From Myxococcales bacterium (GTDB lineage: Bacteria > Myxococcota_A > Polyangia > Polyangiales > Polyangiaceae), in contig JAAFHV010000038.1 of the NCBI GenBank assembly GCA_013297655.1, positions 1-48,265 of the forward strand: 48,265 bases of DNA, given 5' to 3'. The notes beneath the pieces are model-generated. The model worked only from the letters and a program-made list of their open reading frames with translations. It did no database searches and had not been told where the DNA came from. This document shows, piece after piece, positions 23,298 to 36,335 of the stretch; positions within the stretch are counted from its first letter, which is position 1, and each line of letters starts with the position of its first letter. Position numbers and translations under genes: made by a program.

Positions 23298-24605
23298 ATG
23301 TCGATCAAACCTCCCCCCGGGAAGCTCGCGATCATCGTGGGCGGTGGACCGGCGCCCGGCATCAACAGCGTCATCGGAGCGGCGACCATCCGCGCGTGCC
23401 TCTCCAAGGTGCCCGTGCTCGGTGTGCTCGATGGGTACAAGCACCTGATGCGCGGCGACAAGACGAAGGTCGTCCCTCTCGGCATCCAAGACGTGAGCCG
23501 TATCCATTTTCGCGGCGGCTCGCACCTCGGCATCTCGCGCGCGAACCCCACCCGCGTCCCCGGCGGAGTGGAGGCCTCGGTCCGCGCGCTCCGCGAGCTC
23601 GACGTCACGATGGTCGTGAGCATCGGCGGCGACGGCACGTGCTTCCTCGCGACCGAGCTCTCGCGCGTGTCCGACGGCGAGCTCCGTGTGGTGCACGTGC
23701 CGAAGACGATCGACAACGACATCGCGCTCCCCCGCGAAGAGTTCACGTTCGGCTTCCAGACCGCGCGCCACGTGGGCGTGTCGATCGTGGAGAACCTGAT
23801 GGTGGACGCGAAGACCACCGGGCGCTGGTATTTTGCGGTCGCGATGGGCCACAACGCCGGTCACCTCGCGCTCGGGATCGGGAAGGCGGCGGGGGCGACG
23901 CTCACCCTCATCGGCGAGGAGTTCCTCGAGAAGGGCAAGAAGGTCGGCCTCGACCGCATCGTCGACACGCTCGTCGGCGCGATGATCAAGCGCCTCACGA
24001 GCGGCAAGCCTCACGGCATCGCGCTCCTCGCCGAGGGCCTCGTCGACGTGCTCGACGATCGTGATCTCGAGGCGTGCGGTGGCCTCTTCCGCGACGAGCA
24101 GGGCCACGTCGCGATCTCCGACGTCGACATCGGCACCATCGTTCGCGACCGCGTTCGCCTCCGCTTGAAGGAGCTCGGGGTGCAGCTCACCGTGGTCTCG
24201 AAGAACCTCGGCTACGAGCTCCGCTGCGCCGATCCGATCCCTTTCGACATGGAATATGCACGCGATCTCGGGCACTCCGCGGCCCGCTTCGTGATCGAGG
24301 GTGGCTCCGGCGCGGTCGTCACCATGCACGCCGACAAGTTCCGCGCGATCCCCTTCGCCGACATGCTCACCCCCGACGGCCGCACTCGCATTCGCCTCGT
24401 CGACCTCGGCTCCGACCGGTACCGCATCGCGTGGAGCTACATGGTGCGCCTCAAGCGCGAAGACTTCGAGGACGAGGCCGTCTTGGGCGACCTCGCGCGA
24501 ACCGCGAACCTCTCGCCTACGGAATTTCGCGATCGGTTCCTTCCCGTCACGGAGCGTGAGCCTCGCATGCTCCCGCTCTACAGCACGTTGAACGCAACGT
24601 CGTAA
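23298..24605 (+). CDS. 6-phosphofructokinase, PPi-type sequence with an ATP-type donor residue
   Basis: The 435-residue enzyme phosphorylates fructose-6-phosphate at C1. GGGPAPGINSVIGA, VVSIGGDGTCFLATEL (110-114 being GGDGT) and VPKTIDNDIALP identify the PFK superfamily. Gly113 after GGD is the residue typical of ATP users, where PPi enzymes usually carry Asp. Lys136 in PKTIDND is typical of PPi-type sequences. The combination is known in some ATP-using members of the PPi-PFK-like clade such as the trypanosomal enzyme, so the phosphoryl donor cannot be called safely. The middle parts (GQTARHVGV-type segment, MGHNAGHLALGIG, GYELRCADPIPFD) fit the long PPi-like group. Confidence 0.88.
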   Translation: MSIKPPPGKLAIIVGGGPAPGINSVIGAATIRACLSKVPVLGVLDGYKHLMRGDKTKVVPLGIQDVSRIHFRGGSHLGISRANPTRVPGGVEASVRALRELDVTMVVSIGGDGTCFLATELSRVSDGELRVVHVPKTIDNDIALPREEFTFGFQTARHVGVSIVENLMVDAKTTGRWYFAVAMGHNAGHLALGIGKAAGATLTLIGEEFLEKGKKVGLDRIVDTLVGAMIKRLTSGKPHGIALLAEGLVDVLDDRDLEACGGLFRDEQGHVAISDVDIGTIVRDRVRLRLKELGVQLTVVSKNLGYELRCADPIPFDMEYARDLGHSAARFVIEGGSGAVVTMHADKFRAIPFADMLTPDGRTRIRLVDLGSDRYRIAWSYMVRLKREDFEDEAVLGDLARTANLSPTEFRDRFLPVTEREPRMLPLYSTLNATS

Positions 24606-24673
24606 CGGCCGGCCCGCCGCTCTGGGCCGCCTCTCGAGCGCCCGGTCCGCGGGTCGTGAGCTATCGTCGCGCG

Positions 24674-25087
24674 ATGCCGATCCGCGGAACGAACCACGTC
24701 ACCCTTTGTGTGAGCGACCTGGCGCGCGCCCTCACGCTCTATGAGGCGGTCCTCGGGTTCCGTCTTCGCGCGCGGTGGACACGAGGCGCGTACCTCGAAG
24801 CGGGCGACACGTGGCTCTGTCTCGAGCTCGATCCGCGCGCAAGAGCGACCCGCCGCGACGACGACTCGCACCTCGCGTTCACGGTCGACGGGAGCGCGCT
24901 CGAGCCTCTCCGTCGCGCGGTCGTCGAGGCGGGATGTCGCATCTGGAAAGAGAACCGCTCCGAGGGCGGCTCGGTCTATTTCGAGGACCACGACGGCCAC
25001 AAGCTCGAGCTCCACGATGGATCGCTCGCGTCGCGTCTGCTCGCCTGCCACGAGCACCCGTACGAAGGAATGCAGCTCTTCGACTGA
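24674..25087 (+). CDS. fosA: FosA-type fosfomycin thiol transferase (VOC fold)
   Basis: The 137-residue product matches FosA along its entire length, not only the general glyoxalase fold. Metal ligands are His8 (TNHVTL), His66 (DSHLAF) and Glu112 (HKLELHDG); the catalytic Thr is Thr10. The potassium and phosphonate loop reads WKENRSEGGSVYF (Lys92, Ser96, Ser100, Tyr102), and Arg121 is in LASRLLAC. The C-terminal block HEHPYEGMQLF is also FosA-like. The enzyme adds a thiol (glutathione in FosA) to fosfomycin, inactivating it. ATG 24674 is chosen over a GTG at 24656. It follows the PFK gene by 68 bp on the same strand. Confidence 0.88.
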   Translation: MPIRGTNHVTLCVSDLARALTLYEAVLGFRLRARWTRGAYLEAGDTWLCLELDPRARATRRDDDSHLAFTVDGSALEPLRRAVVEAGCRIWKENRSEGGSVYFEDHDGHKLELHDGSLASRLLACHEHPYEGMQLFD

Positions 25088-25201
25088 TCTCGCAACTATG
25101 CGATACTCGGCGTGATTTCGCGCGGGCCCCACCCGGCGTGGGCGGTCAACGGAGGTGCCGCATCGCTGGCCTCGCGCGACGGCGACGGCGCCCGCGCCCG
25201 C

Positions 25202-27112
25202 TTACTTCTTGAAAAGCTTTCCGAAGAGGCCACCGATCGAGTCGGGCTTGGCGCCCTTCGCGTCCGCGGTGCGCATCGTGTGGAGGCGGATCTCGCGCGC
25301 AGCGTCGAGGTTGTGCGGGTTGAGCTCGACCGCTCGCTTGAGATCCTTGATCGCCTGCTTCACGTTGTCGGTGCGCTTGTGGAGCATGCCGCGGTAGTAG
25401 TGCGCGCGCTCGCAGTTGCCGTTCATCCGGATCGCGTCGTCGAGCTTCGTGATGAGCGCGATGGTCTTGTCGCGATTTTGGTTCACTGGCTTCTGCGCGT
25501 CGAGCCACGTGACGAGCGCGAGGTAGTCGGCCTGGGTGGGATCGGCGGCGAGGGCCTTACGGGCGAGCTCTTCTCCCTGCGTGGTGTCGTTGCGCTTGAG
25601 AAAGATGAGAGCCTTTTGGAAGTTGTTCGAGGCCTCGAGAACCTCTTGCACCTTCTGCTGCTCTTCCACCGAGCCGATGCCCTCGCGGAGCGCTTTGTCG
25701 TAGTCGCCGCGACGCGCAGGATCGATGAGCACGGAGTGGGCCTCGCTGAGGCGCGCGAAGACCTTGCTGCACGCGTCGCGTACGTCCGAGAGGGCGGTCG
25801 GGAGCTTGTCGGGGTGCCACACCTTGGCGAGCGCGAAGAACGCCTTCTGGATGTCTTCTTTCGCCGCGCTCTTCGCGACTCCGATGACCTCGTAGTGGTT
25901 CTGCGAGTCGACCTGGTCGGCCTTGGCGAGGATCTTCGACCGAAGGCCGTCTTCGGCGCCGGTGGGCATCGGCTGGCCGTCGGAGCCCATCGCCGGAATG
26001 CGCGACTGCGACGCCGAGCCCGTGGCCGCCGGAACGCGCGTAGACGCGGGCCCGGGCCGGACCGAAGCAGGCGGCGGGGGTACGTAGGCAGGCGCCATTG
26101 CCATCGCCATCGGCGCGGACATCTCTGCCGGGACTGGCGGAGCGGGCGCGATGCGCATCTCGTCTGGGATCGGGTACGACTGCGGCATCGGGCTCATCCG
26201 CGAGTCCGGGCGAACGGGGCGGTGCTCTTCGATGATCGCCGCGCCTCGCGTGACCTGCCGCGCCTGGAGCTGCACACGCGCGACTTGCGCGCCCGCGGAT
26301 TGCGGCGGCGGCGCGGGGGCTTGCGGAGGCGCGGGCACCGACATGCGCTCCGGTCGCGACGAAGGCGCGGGCGCCTCCACCAGCTCGAGCTGCTTCGTGA
26401 TGACGAAGAAATAGACGAAGAGCTGGGCGTGGGTAGGGTTCATCACCCTCGTCGCGGTGAGGTCCTCGAGGCGAACCGGTCGCTGGCGAAGGAGGTCGAC
26501 CGCTTCGAGCTCACCCGGGCCGAAAGCGCAACGCTCGGGCGCCGCGTGCGTGTTGAACCGCATGCCCATGTGCTGGACCCGCGCGACCGTGGCGTTCACG
26601 TGCTCCCACGAGGGGTTCTGCCGCACGCCGGCCCAGAGCACCTTCAGCGGATCGACCTGCACGACCTCGGCGCCGCCGTAGCTCGCGAGGGTGTCGAGCC
26701 CTTCGTAGAAGGCAAAATGGCTGTCGAACGGGAACTCGAAGAGCGTCTGAATCTTCGCCTCGAGCTGAGCTGTGAGCCCGCCGAGGAGCGTGTCCGGGGC
26801 GATCGCGCCCATGCCGACGAGCACTTGCCCTTGGAGCATCCCGGTTTGGAAGCGGCGGTCGATCGACTCGTTCGCCTGCTCGGACGAGATGACGCCGTGC
26901 TGCACGAGCACCGAGCCGAGGGTGGCGGTGCCCTCCGGCGAGCGCGCCTTTTGTGGGATTCCCTCGACAAAAATGAGGGTCCCGGTGACCCCGTCCGGTC
27001 GACGCAGCTCGAGCGACCCGGTCATCCGGCGCTCCATCACGTAGATGAACAGATGAGCGAGCGGAGTCTTCGCGAGCAGACCCTCGGCCGTCGGGGCGGG
27101 CAAGGCTTCCAT
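25202..27112 (-). CDS. DUF4388 / J-domain / TPR protein
   Basis: The 636-residue protein from ATG 27112 is a myxobacterial multidomain regulator. Residues about 15-230 are a DUF4388 (PATAN-like) region (TGSLELRRPDGVTGTLIFVE, then LGSVLVQHGVISSEQANES). A long Pro/Ala/Met-rich linker follows. Then comes a J domain (NHYEVIGVAKSAAKEDIQKA with the HPD motif in VWHPDKLP), then TPR-like helices (AHYYRGMLHKRTDNVKQAIK, DLKRAVELNPHNLDAAREIR). The J domain implies recruitment of DnaK-type Hsp70. DUF4388 proteins in this group are linked with signalling and motility. No signal peptide or membrane segment is seen. A longer frame to 27157 exists. Confidence 0.85.
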   Translation of the reverse strand: MEALPAPTAEGLLAKTPLAHLFIYVMERRMTGSLELRRPDGVTGTLIFVEGIPQKARSPEGTATLGSVLVQHGVISSEQANESIDRRFQTGMLQGQVLVGMGAIAPDTLLGGLTAQLEAKIQTLFEFPFDSHFAFYEGLDTLASYGGAEVVQVDPLKVLWAGVRQNPSWEHVNATVARVQHMGMRFNTHAAPERCAFGPGELEAVDLLRQRPVRLEDLTATRVMNPTHAQLFVYFFVITKQLELVEAPAPSSRPERMSVPAPPQAPAPPPQSAGAQVARVQLQARQVTRGAAIIEEHRPVRPDSRMSPMPQSYPIPDEMRIAPAPPVPAEMSAPMAMAMAPAYVPPPPASVRPGPASTRVPAATGSASQSRIPAMGSDGQPMPTGAEDGLRSKILAKADQVDSQNHYEVIGVAKSAAKEDIQKAFFALAKVWHPDKLPTALSDVRDACSKVFARLSEAHSVLIDPARRGDYDKALREGIGSVEEQQKVQEVLEASNNFQKALIFLKRNDTTQGEELARKALAADPTQADYLALVTWLDAQKPVNQNRDKTIALITKLDDAIRMNGNCERAHYYRGMLHKRTDNVKQAIKDLKRAVELNPHNLDAAREIRLHTMRTADAKGAKPDSIGGLFGKLFKK

Positions 27113-27119
27113 GAGGAAC

Positions 27120-27125
27120 GTTATA
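27120..27125 (-). promoter_or_regulatory. Candidate -10 box of the DUF4388 gene
   Basis: On the minus strand TATAAC lies eight bases before the ATG at 27112, in an AT-rich island. It would start transcription at or next to the ATG, and no ribosome-binding site is visible, which suggests a leaderless mRNA. No convincing -35 is seen. Confidence 0.25.
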
Positions 27126-27399
27126 GTTACCGTGCCTTCCCCACGGGTGCGAGCCACTTTCGCCGAAGGTCGAATCGCCCACGTGTGGGACGCACGCGTA
27201 CCTTCGCGATCTCCGCAGCAGCTCGTGCGTCCGGAGCGGCCAGGCTGTCACCCGTTCAGGCTTCGCGTGCCGAAGATATCGCCTCGTCGCGCGTGAACGA
27301 GATACACTGGAGCGAGCGTGGGGTCGGGTCTCCGTCCACCCGTTTTCCTCGAGTGGGGGTGGGGATTCCTCTCAGGTCGCTCTAGCTCCCGCCAAACCG

Positions 27400-31794
<4,395 letters not shown>

Positions 31795-31840
31795 GCCTAT
31801 CTTTCCTGGCCCTTCCTTCGACGAAAGCCCACCTCTCGAC

Positions 31841-33136
31841 ATGACGAACCTCGTGAACGAAGCCCCGCAAAAACGCGTGGCGATGATCTTCTCCGGGGGC
31901 GGAGCGCGCGGTGCCTACGAGGTGGGCGTGCTCTCTTACGTCTTCGAGGAGCTCGCGCGGATGCGTGGTGGGCCCCCGCGCGTCGACATTTTGTGCGGCA
32001 CCAGCGTGGGCGCGATCAACGCCTGTTACCTCGCCGCGCACCTCGCCGACCCCGTGCTCGGCCTCCGACGCCTCGTTCACTTGTGGACCGAGCTCGAGCT
32101 GACCCGCGTGCTCGGGTTCGGCATGCGGCAGTTCGTGAGCTTGCCCCGGCTCGTGATGGGTGGGGGCCAAGACGGCTCCGGGCTCTTCGACGTGAGGCCG
32201 ATGGCCGATCTCGTCGGACGCGAGATCTCTTGGCGCGCCGTCGCGCGATCGCTCAGGAAAAACAGGCTCCGCGCGCTCGCCGTGTCGACCACGGAGGTCA
32301 CCACCGGGCGCACCGTCGTGTTCATGCAGACGTCGCCGAACGTCGCGATGCCGGATCTTCCGCCGCCGCGCACGCTCTACCGGAACGCGCACATCGGCCC
32401 CGTGCACGCCCTCGCGAGCGCGGCGATCCCGCTTCTTTTCCCTCCCGTTCGAATCGACGACGATCTCTACCTCGACGGCGGGCTCCGCCAGAACACCCCG
32501 ATCGCGCCCGCCCTCGCCCTCGGCGCGACCCACGTGTTCGCGATCGGGAGCTCGCGCGAGGTGCGCGGCATGGTGTCGACCGAGAACAAGGGCGACGGAC
32601 CTCGCGCACCGGGCGCCGCGTTCCTCCTCGGCAAGGTGCTGAACGCGTTCCTCCTCGATCACGTCGACGTCGACGTGGAGCTCCTCTCGCGCCTCAACAA
32701 CGTCATCGAGGACGGCACGAGAGCCTTCGGCCCCGGGTTCACCCAAGCCGTGAGCGGCCAGGCGACGCGTCGCGGAGCGCGTCCGTATCGGCACGTGCAC
32801 GCGCTCACCGTACGACCTAGCGAGGACATCGGGCGCCTCGCCGCGGAGCACGTGCGCCGCGGAAAATTCCAAGGAAACCCGCTACTTACCAAGCGGCTGT
32901 TTTCGATCTTGGACATCGGGGCGGGCGAAGAGTCGGACCTCGCGAGCTATCTCCTGTTCGATGGCCCGTTCTGTCGTCGGCTCATCGAGATGGGTCGCGC
33001 CGACGCGCAGGCTCGCCGCGACGAGCTCCTCGATTTTTTCGGGCGCGCCTCGGACGATGGCAGCGGGGCACAAGCGAACGACGGCGACAGCGGGCTCTGG
33101 GATCGAAGGTCCCTCGGGATCCCGCTCGGCACCTGA
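31841..33136 (+). CDS. Patatin-like phospholipase
   Basis: The 431-residue protein has all patatin landmarks: oxyanion-hole SGGGARGAYEVGV, the nucleophile GTSVGA (Ser55 in LCGTSVGAIN), and the Asp of LDGGLRQNTP (Asp212), which completes the Ser-Asp dyad. ALASAAIPLLFPPV is the conserved ASAAIP block. It probably hydrolyses acyl ester bonds of phospholipids or storage lipids. There is no signal peptide, so it acts in the cytoplasm or is exported by a specialised route. It starts 46 bp after the kinase/ATPase gene and may be co-transcribed with it. Confidence 0.93.
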   Translation: MTNLVNEAPQKRVAMIFSGGGARGAYEVGVLSYVFEELARMRGGPPRVDILCGTSVGAINACYLAAHLADPVLGLRRLVHLWTELELTRVLGFGMRQFVSLPRLVMGGGQDGSGLFDVRPMADLVGREISWRAVARSLRKNRLRALAVSTTEVTTGRTVVFMQTSPNVAMPDLPPPRTLYRNAHIGPVHALASAAIPLLFPPVRIDDDLYLDGGLRQNTPIAPALALGATHVFAIGSSREVRGMVSTENKGDGPRAPGAAFLLGKVLNAFLLDHVDVDVELLSRLNNVIEDGTRAFGPGFTQAVSGQATRRGARPYRHVHALTVRPSEDIGRLAAEHVRRGKFQGNPLLTKRLFSILDIGAGEESDLASYLLFDGPFCRRLIEMGRADAQARRDELLDFFGRASDDGSGAQANDGDSGLWDRRSLGIPLGT

Positions 33137-33216
33137 CCGACAATCGGCGCGACGCGCGTCGTTTCGGGAAGGAGCGACGAAGGCTTCGTGTTGGCAGAAC
33201 GTCGGAGTAAGGACTC

Positions 33217-33786
33217 GTGAAGATGAAGCCGAGCGTGGGATGCCTGTCGATGGCGTGCGTGATCGTAGCCGCGGCCTCGGTGGGCTGCGGAAAGTCCGAC
33301 GCTAGCGCGCAGCCTGCTCCGAAAACGGAAGCCTCGACCGCGCCGTCGGCTGTCCCGGCCGAGCCGTCGGTCGCACCGTCCGCCCATCATGAGCACCACG
33401 AGAAGGTCGTCATCCCCGCCGTCACGATCTCGGACAAGGCCACGACCACCGTGCACGTGACGTGGGACACCCCGAAGGGCACGGCCGTCAACGACGACGC
33501 CCCGTTCCGCGTGCGCTGGACCACGAGCGAGGGCCTCGCCGAGGTTCCTCCCGAGGTGCGCGGAAAAGGCAAAGACGTGAGCGCCGGGTTCGACGTGCCG
33601 GTGGTGGCGACGAAGGGCAGCCCCGAGGCGATGCTCGCGGGCAACGTGGAGATCGTCGTCTGCGACTCGGAGACACACTCGGTCTGCGTGCCCGTGAAGC
33701 GCCGGCTCGAGATGCCATTCCTCGTCGGTCACGAGGCGAAGGCCAAGACGGAGTCGGCGAAGGTGCCGCTCCCGAAGGCGAAATAG
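33217..33786 (+). CDS. Lipoprotein with DsbD-alpha-like C-terminal domain
   Basis: GTG 33217 follows a TAAGGA site (ATG 33223 is the alternative); the product is about 189 residues. A lipoprotein signal (CVIVAAASVGC) and a Glu/Ala/Ser/Pro linker with a His-rich stretch (HHEHHE) precede a beta-rich domain. Its end (GNVEIVVCDSETHSVCVPVKR) has two cysteines spaced as in the N-terminal domain of DsbD-like thiol-disulfide carriers, together with TVHVTWDTPKG. It may handle thiols or copper in the periplasm, but this rests on weak similarity. Confidence 0.6.
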   Translation: MKMKPSVGCLSMACVIVAAASVGCGKSDASAQPAPKTEASTAPSAVPAEPSVAPSAHHEHHEKVVIPAVTISDKATTTVHVTWDTPKGTAVNDDAPFRVRWTTSEGLAEVPPEVRGKGKDVSAGFDVPVVATKGSPEAMLAGNVEIVVCDSETHSVCVPVKRRLEMPFLVGHEAKAKTESAKVPLPKAK

Positions 33787-33888
33787 CCGCAGACGGCTGC
33801 TGCTCGTGCACCGAAATTCGCGAGGGAATCCGCGACAACCATGGCGCCCCAACTCGGCTTAGAGCGCGAAACTCTTAGATAGTTTGCC

Positions 33889-34590
33889 CTACGAGCGGCT
33901 GACGATCATCGCAGCCACCAGGCCGCCGGCGCCCATGAGCAGGATGAGAATGAACACCGTCGCGATGCGCGCCTTGCGCTTCCCGGCGTCGAACATCCCG
34001 AGCTCGTCGCTCGACAGGTGCACGTCGTCGAAGGAGAGCTTGGGGGGCAGGCGCACCGGCTCGATCGCGCGCGGCTCGGACGCGGGCGCCTTCGGGATCG
34101 GCGCGGCAGCGACCACGGGAGCTGCGGGCAGCGCGTACGCGACCGGCGGCGGCACGAACGCGGGGGGCGCCACGACGGCGGCATGTCCACCACTCGCGTC
34201 TGCGCTCTCGAGGGTTCGCTCCGTTCGGTCGAGGGCGCGCTCCGCGCTGACGAGGCGCGCTTCGAGGGCGCGAATCTGCTCTTCGAGTGGGCGCAGCGCC
34301 TCCTTGACGACCGCCTGCGCCAGCGTGCGAACGTCGCCTTCGGACAGGCCACCGGGTCGCTCGGTGACCGACGTGACCGACGTCGATGGCGCCCGCGGGG
34401 CGATCGCCTTCGAGGGGAGCTGGTACCCGCCCGGCTCCGTGTGCTCGGGGGAGGACTTCATCGGCGGGCGCGGGGCGGTGCCCTTCGCGCCGAGACCCGC
34501 GGTGGACGTGACCTTGCCCGGCGCCGGGGAATCCCCGGACGCGGAGCCCAGAGGTTTCCGAGGTCCTTGATCCTTCACGTGAATCAGCAT
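33889..34590 (-). CDS. Pro/Ala-rich coiled-coil protein with C-terminal membrane anchor
   Basis: The 233-residue protein has a flexible N-terminal part, then a heptad-rich helix (LAQAVVKEALRPLEEQIRAL, EARLVSAERALDRTERTLES) that predicts a coiled coil. A long Pro/Ala segment follows (VAPPAFVPPPVAYALPAAP), then SFDDVHLSSDELGMFDAGKR, and one transmembrane helix at the extreme C-terminus (VFILILLMGAGGLVAAMIV). It is a tail-anchored cytoplasmic protein. No family is recognised. It lies downstream of the GIDE-domain gene on the same strand, separated by a terminator. Confidence 0.65.
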   Translation of the reverse strand: MLIHVKDQGPRKPLGSASGDSPAPGKVTSTAGLGAKGTAPRPPMKSSPEHTEPGGYQLPSKAIAPRAPSTSVTSVTERPGGLSEGDVRTLAQAVVKEALRPLEEQIRALEARLVSAERALDRTERTLESADASGGHAAVVAPPAFVPPPVAYALPAAPVVAAAPIPKAPASEPRAIEPVRLPPKLSFDDVHLSSDELGMFDAGKRKARIATVFILILLMGAGGLVAAMIVSRS

Positions 34591-34655
34591 ACGGCGCGCG
34601 CCGCCAAGTTCCCAAGCGCCAAGTGACGTGCGGTGACGTTCGCGGGACGCGCCGA

Positions 34656-34696
34656 CAAAAACGAATCAGGCGACGATCCCGGGGGACCATCGCCTG
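34656..34696 (-). terminator. Intrinsic terminator of the GIDE-domain gene
   Basis: CAGGCGA (34667-34673) pairs with TCGCCTG (34690-34696). On the minus strand the stem extends to about 14 bp with G-U pairs and a tiny loop. The minus-strand transcript then runs into ATTCGTTTTTG, a good U-tract. It lies 30 bp beyond the stop codon at 34727. Confidence 0.8.
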
Positions 34697-34726
34697 TTTC
34701 GCGGCCTCGCGGCCATCGTCGTCAGC

Positions 34727-36055
34727 TCACTTCTTGGCGGACGCTGCGGGCTTCGCGCTCGGGGCCGGGGTCGCCGGCTTGCCGCTCGCGGAGGCCGCGG
34801 GCTTCGCGCTCGGCGCGGGGGTCGAGGCGCCAGGCTTGGCGGTGGTGGGAGTGCCGGGCTTGGCGGTGCCGCCGCCGGCGCCGGGCTTGGTGCCGGGCTT
34901 GGCCGAAGCGCTGCCCGCGGGCTCCGCGCTGTCGTCCGGGGTGGCGCTGGTGAGGGCCGCAGCGACCGCGGTCTGCTTCACTTCGAGCTCGAAGCTGAAG
35001 CCGCCCTTGAAGTGCGCCGGGTCACCCTTGTAGGCGTCCGTGATGTTGATCTTGTAGTCGCCGGGCTCGAGCTGGACTTCGGCGTCGCTGTGCTCGTCCT
35101 TGGCGAAGCTTTTGCCCGAGGAGTCGGTGATGTTGAGCACCGGCTGGAGCGGGATTTTGATGTGCGAGGGAGCCTGCGCGTGGATGTGGTACGTGCCGGC
35201 CTTCGTGACCTTGAGGTTCACGGTCTCGCCCGTGTCGCTGTAGATCTTGCCGGTGCACTTGTGGCCCGGCTCGGTCTGGTCGGTGATGGCGCAGTAGTTC
35301 ACGCCCGGGGCCGGGGGGTCGGCGAAGATCGCGACCGGGAGGCCGATGAGGAGCGAGACGCCGCCGCCGATGAAGCCCGCGAGAGCCTTCGTCTTGGTGG
35401 ACCCGACGAGTTTGTCGCGGCCCTTGGTGGACGCGAGGAGCTTGCCGAGCATGCCGTCTTCTTTGGTGATGTTTCCACCCGCGAGCTTGCCCATGACGAA
35501 GAGGTTGCCGGTGGGGGCAACGAGCTTCTCGATGCACTCGACGCCGTCGCCGGTCTTGTCGCCGCCGGGAACGCTCACGCTGGTGCGGAAGCCCTGACCG
35601 AAGGTGACGTCGCCCCAGGAGACGCCCTGCTTCTGGTTGAACGACTTCTCGAGCTCGACGTCCATGCCCTTGGAGGCGTCGACGCCGACGGGACCGGAGC
35701 CGTCGTTGACGAAAAACTGCGAGCCGACCTTCTGGGTCGTGATCGTGTTCTTGCCGGTCTCCTTCTTGGTGCCGTTCTCCGTGGTGACGTAACGGTGCCA
35801 GTGCTGGATGACCTCGATCTCGTAATAGAGGCAAGGCTTGCCCGAGCACGGGGCCACGAGGGGCTGCTGCCCGGGTTGGACTGCACCTTCGGTGCTGACA
35901 CGGCCCTGAGCGTCCGCGACGCTAGGGTTCGACGCGATCTCGCCCGTCTTTTTGAACGGCGCGGCGAGGATCTTCTTCATCTTCAGGTGCTGCATCAGCC
36001 CGACCAATCCAGCGATCAGGGCCACAAAAATCAGGAAAAAGCCGAGGTATTGCAC
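34727..36055 (-). CDS. Membrane protein with bacterial GIDE (MULAN-like) domain
   Basis: The 442-residue protein opens with a transmembrane helix (YLGFFLIFVALIAGLVGLM). A domain follows with QPLVAPCSGKPCLYYEIEVI, the signature of the GIDE domain found beside the RING finger in the mitochondrial E3 ligase MULAN and in bacterial relatives. KALAGFIGGGVSLLIGLPVA is a second membrane helix. Beta-rich sequence comes next (TYHIHAQAPSHIKI, QLEPGDYKINITDAYKGD), resembling pre-peptidase C-terminal-like or C2-like domains. The C-terminal 70 residues are Ala/Pro/Lys/Ser repeats. There is no RING domain, so ubiquitin-ligase activity is not implied. The true function is unknown. Confidence 0.8.
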   Translation of the reverse strand: MQYLGFFLIFVALIAGLVGLMQHLKMKKILAAPFKKTGEIASNPSVADAQGRVSTEGAVQPGQQPLVAPCSGKPCLYYEIEVIQHWHRYVTTENGTKKETGKNTITTQKVGSQFFVNDGSGPVGVDASKGMDVELEKSFNQKQGVSWGDVTFGQGFRTSVSVPGGDKTGDGVECIEKLVAPTGNLFVMGKLAGGNITKEDGMLGKLLASTKGRDKLVGSTKTKALAGFIGGGVSLLIGLPVAIFADPPAPGVNYCAITDQTEPGHKCTGKIYSDTGETVNLKVTKAGTYHIHAQAPSHIKIPLQPVLNITDSSGKSFAKDEHSDAEVQLEPGDYKINITDAYKGDPAHFKGGFSFELEVKQTAVAAALTSATPDDSAEPAGSASAKPGTKPGAGGGTAKPGTPTTAKPGASTPAPSAKPAASASGKPATPAPSAKPAASAKK

Positions 36056-36335
36056 TGCCTGTTCTCCTTGCTGGTCTCTTCTACGCGGGCGGCAGGAAGT
36101 TCTCCCCTCCGAACCGGTATTCGTGGCTTTCTCGGCGTCGCCCGGTCGCTACGGCGCTCTGCCGCCCGCCCCGATTCGCTCCGAGTTGGTCTCGAATCCG
36201 AGGCAGGCTACGCGAGGTCGAGGCACGACGGGCCTGATTTATCGTGAATTCTGCGCCAGGGGGCAACCGCGCTTGCGCACTTTGGGGGACAAGAGCCCCT
36301 TGCGCGCCTGGCCATAAGAAAAATACTGTGGGGTC

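Noticed and set aside
25112-27385. 757-residue plus-strand open frame opposite the DUF4388/J-domain gene
   Set aside because: No motif, Arg/His-rich composition; the minus strand has clear domains.
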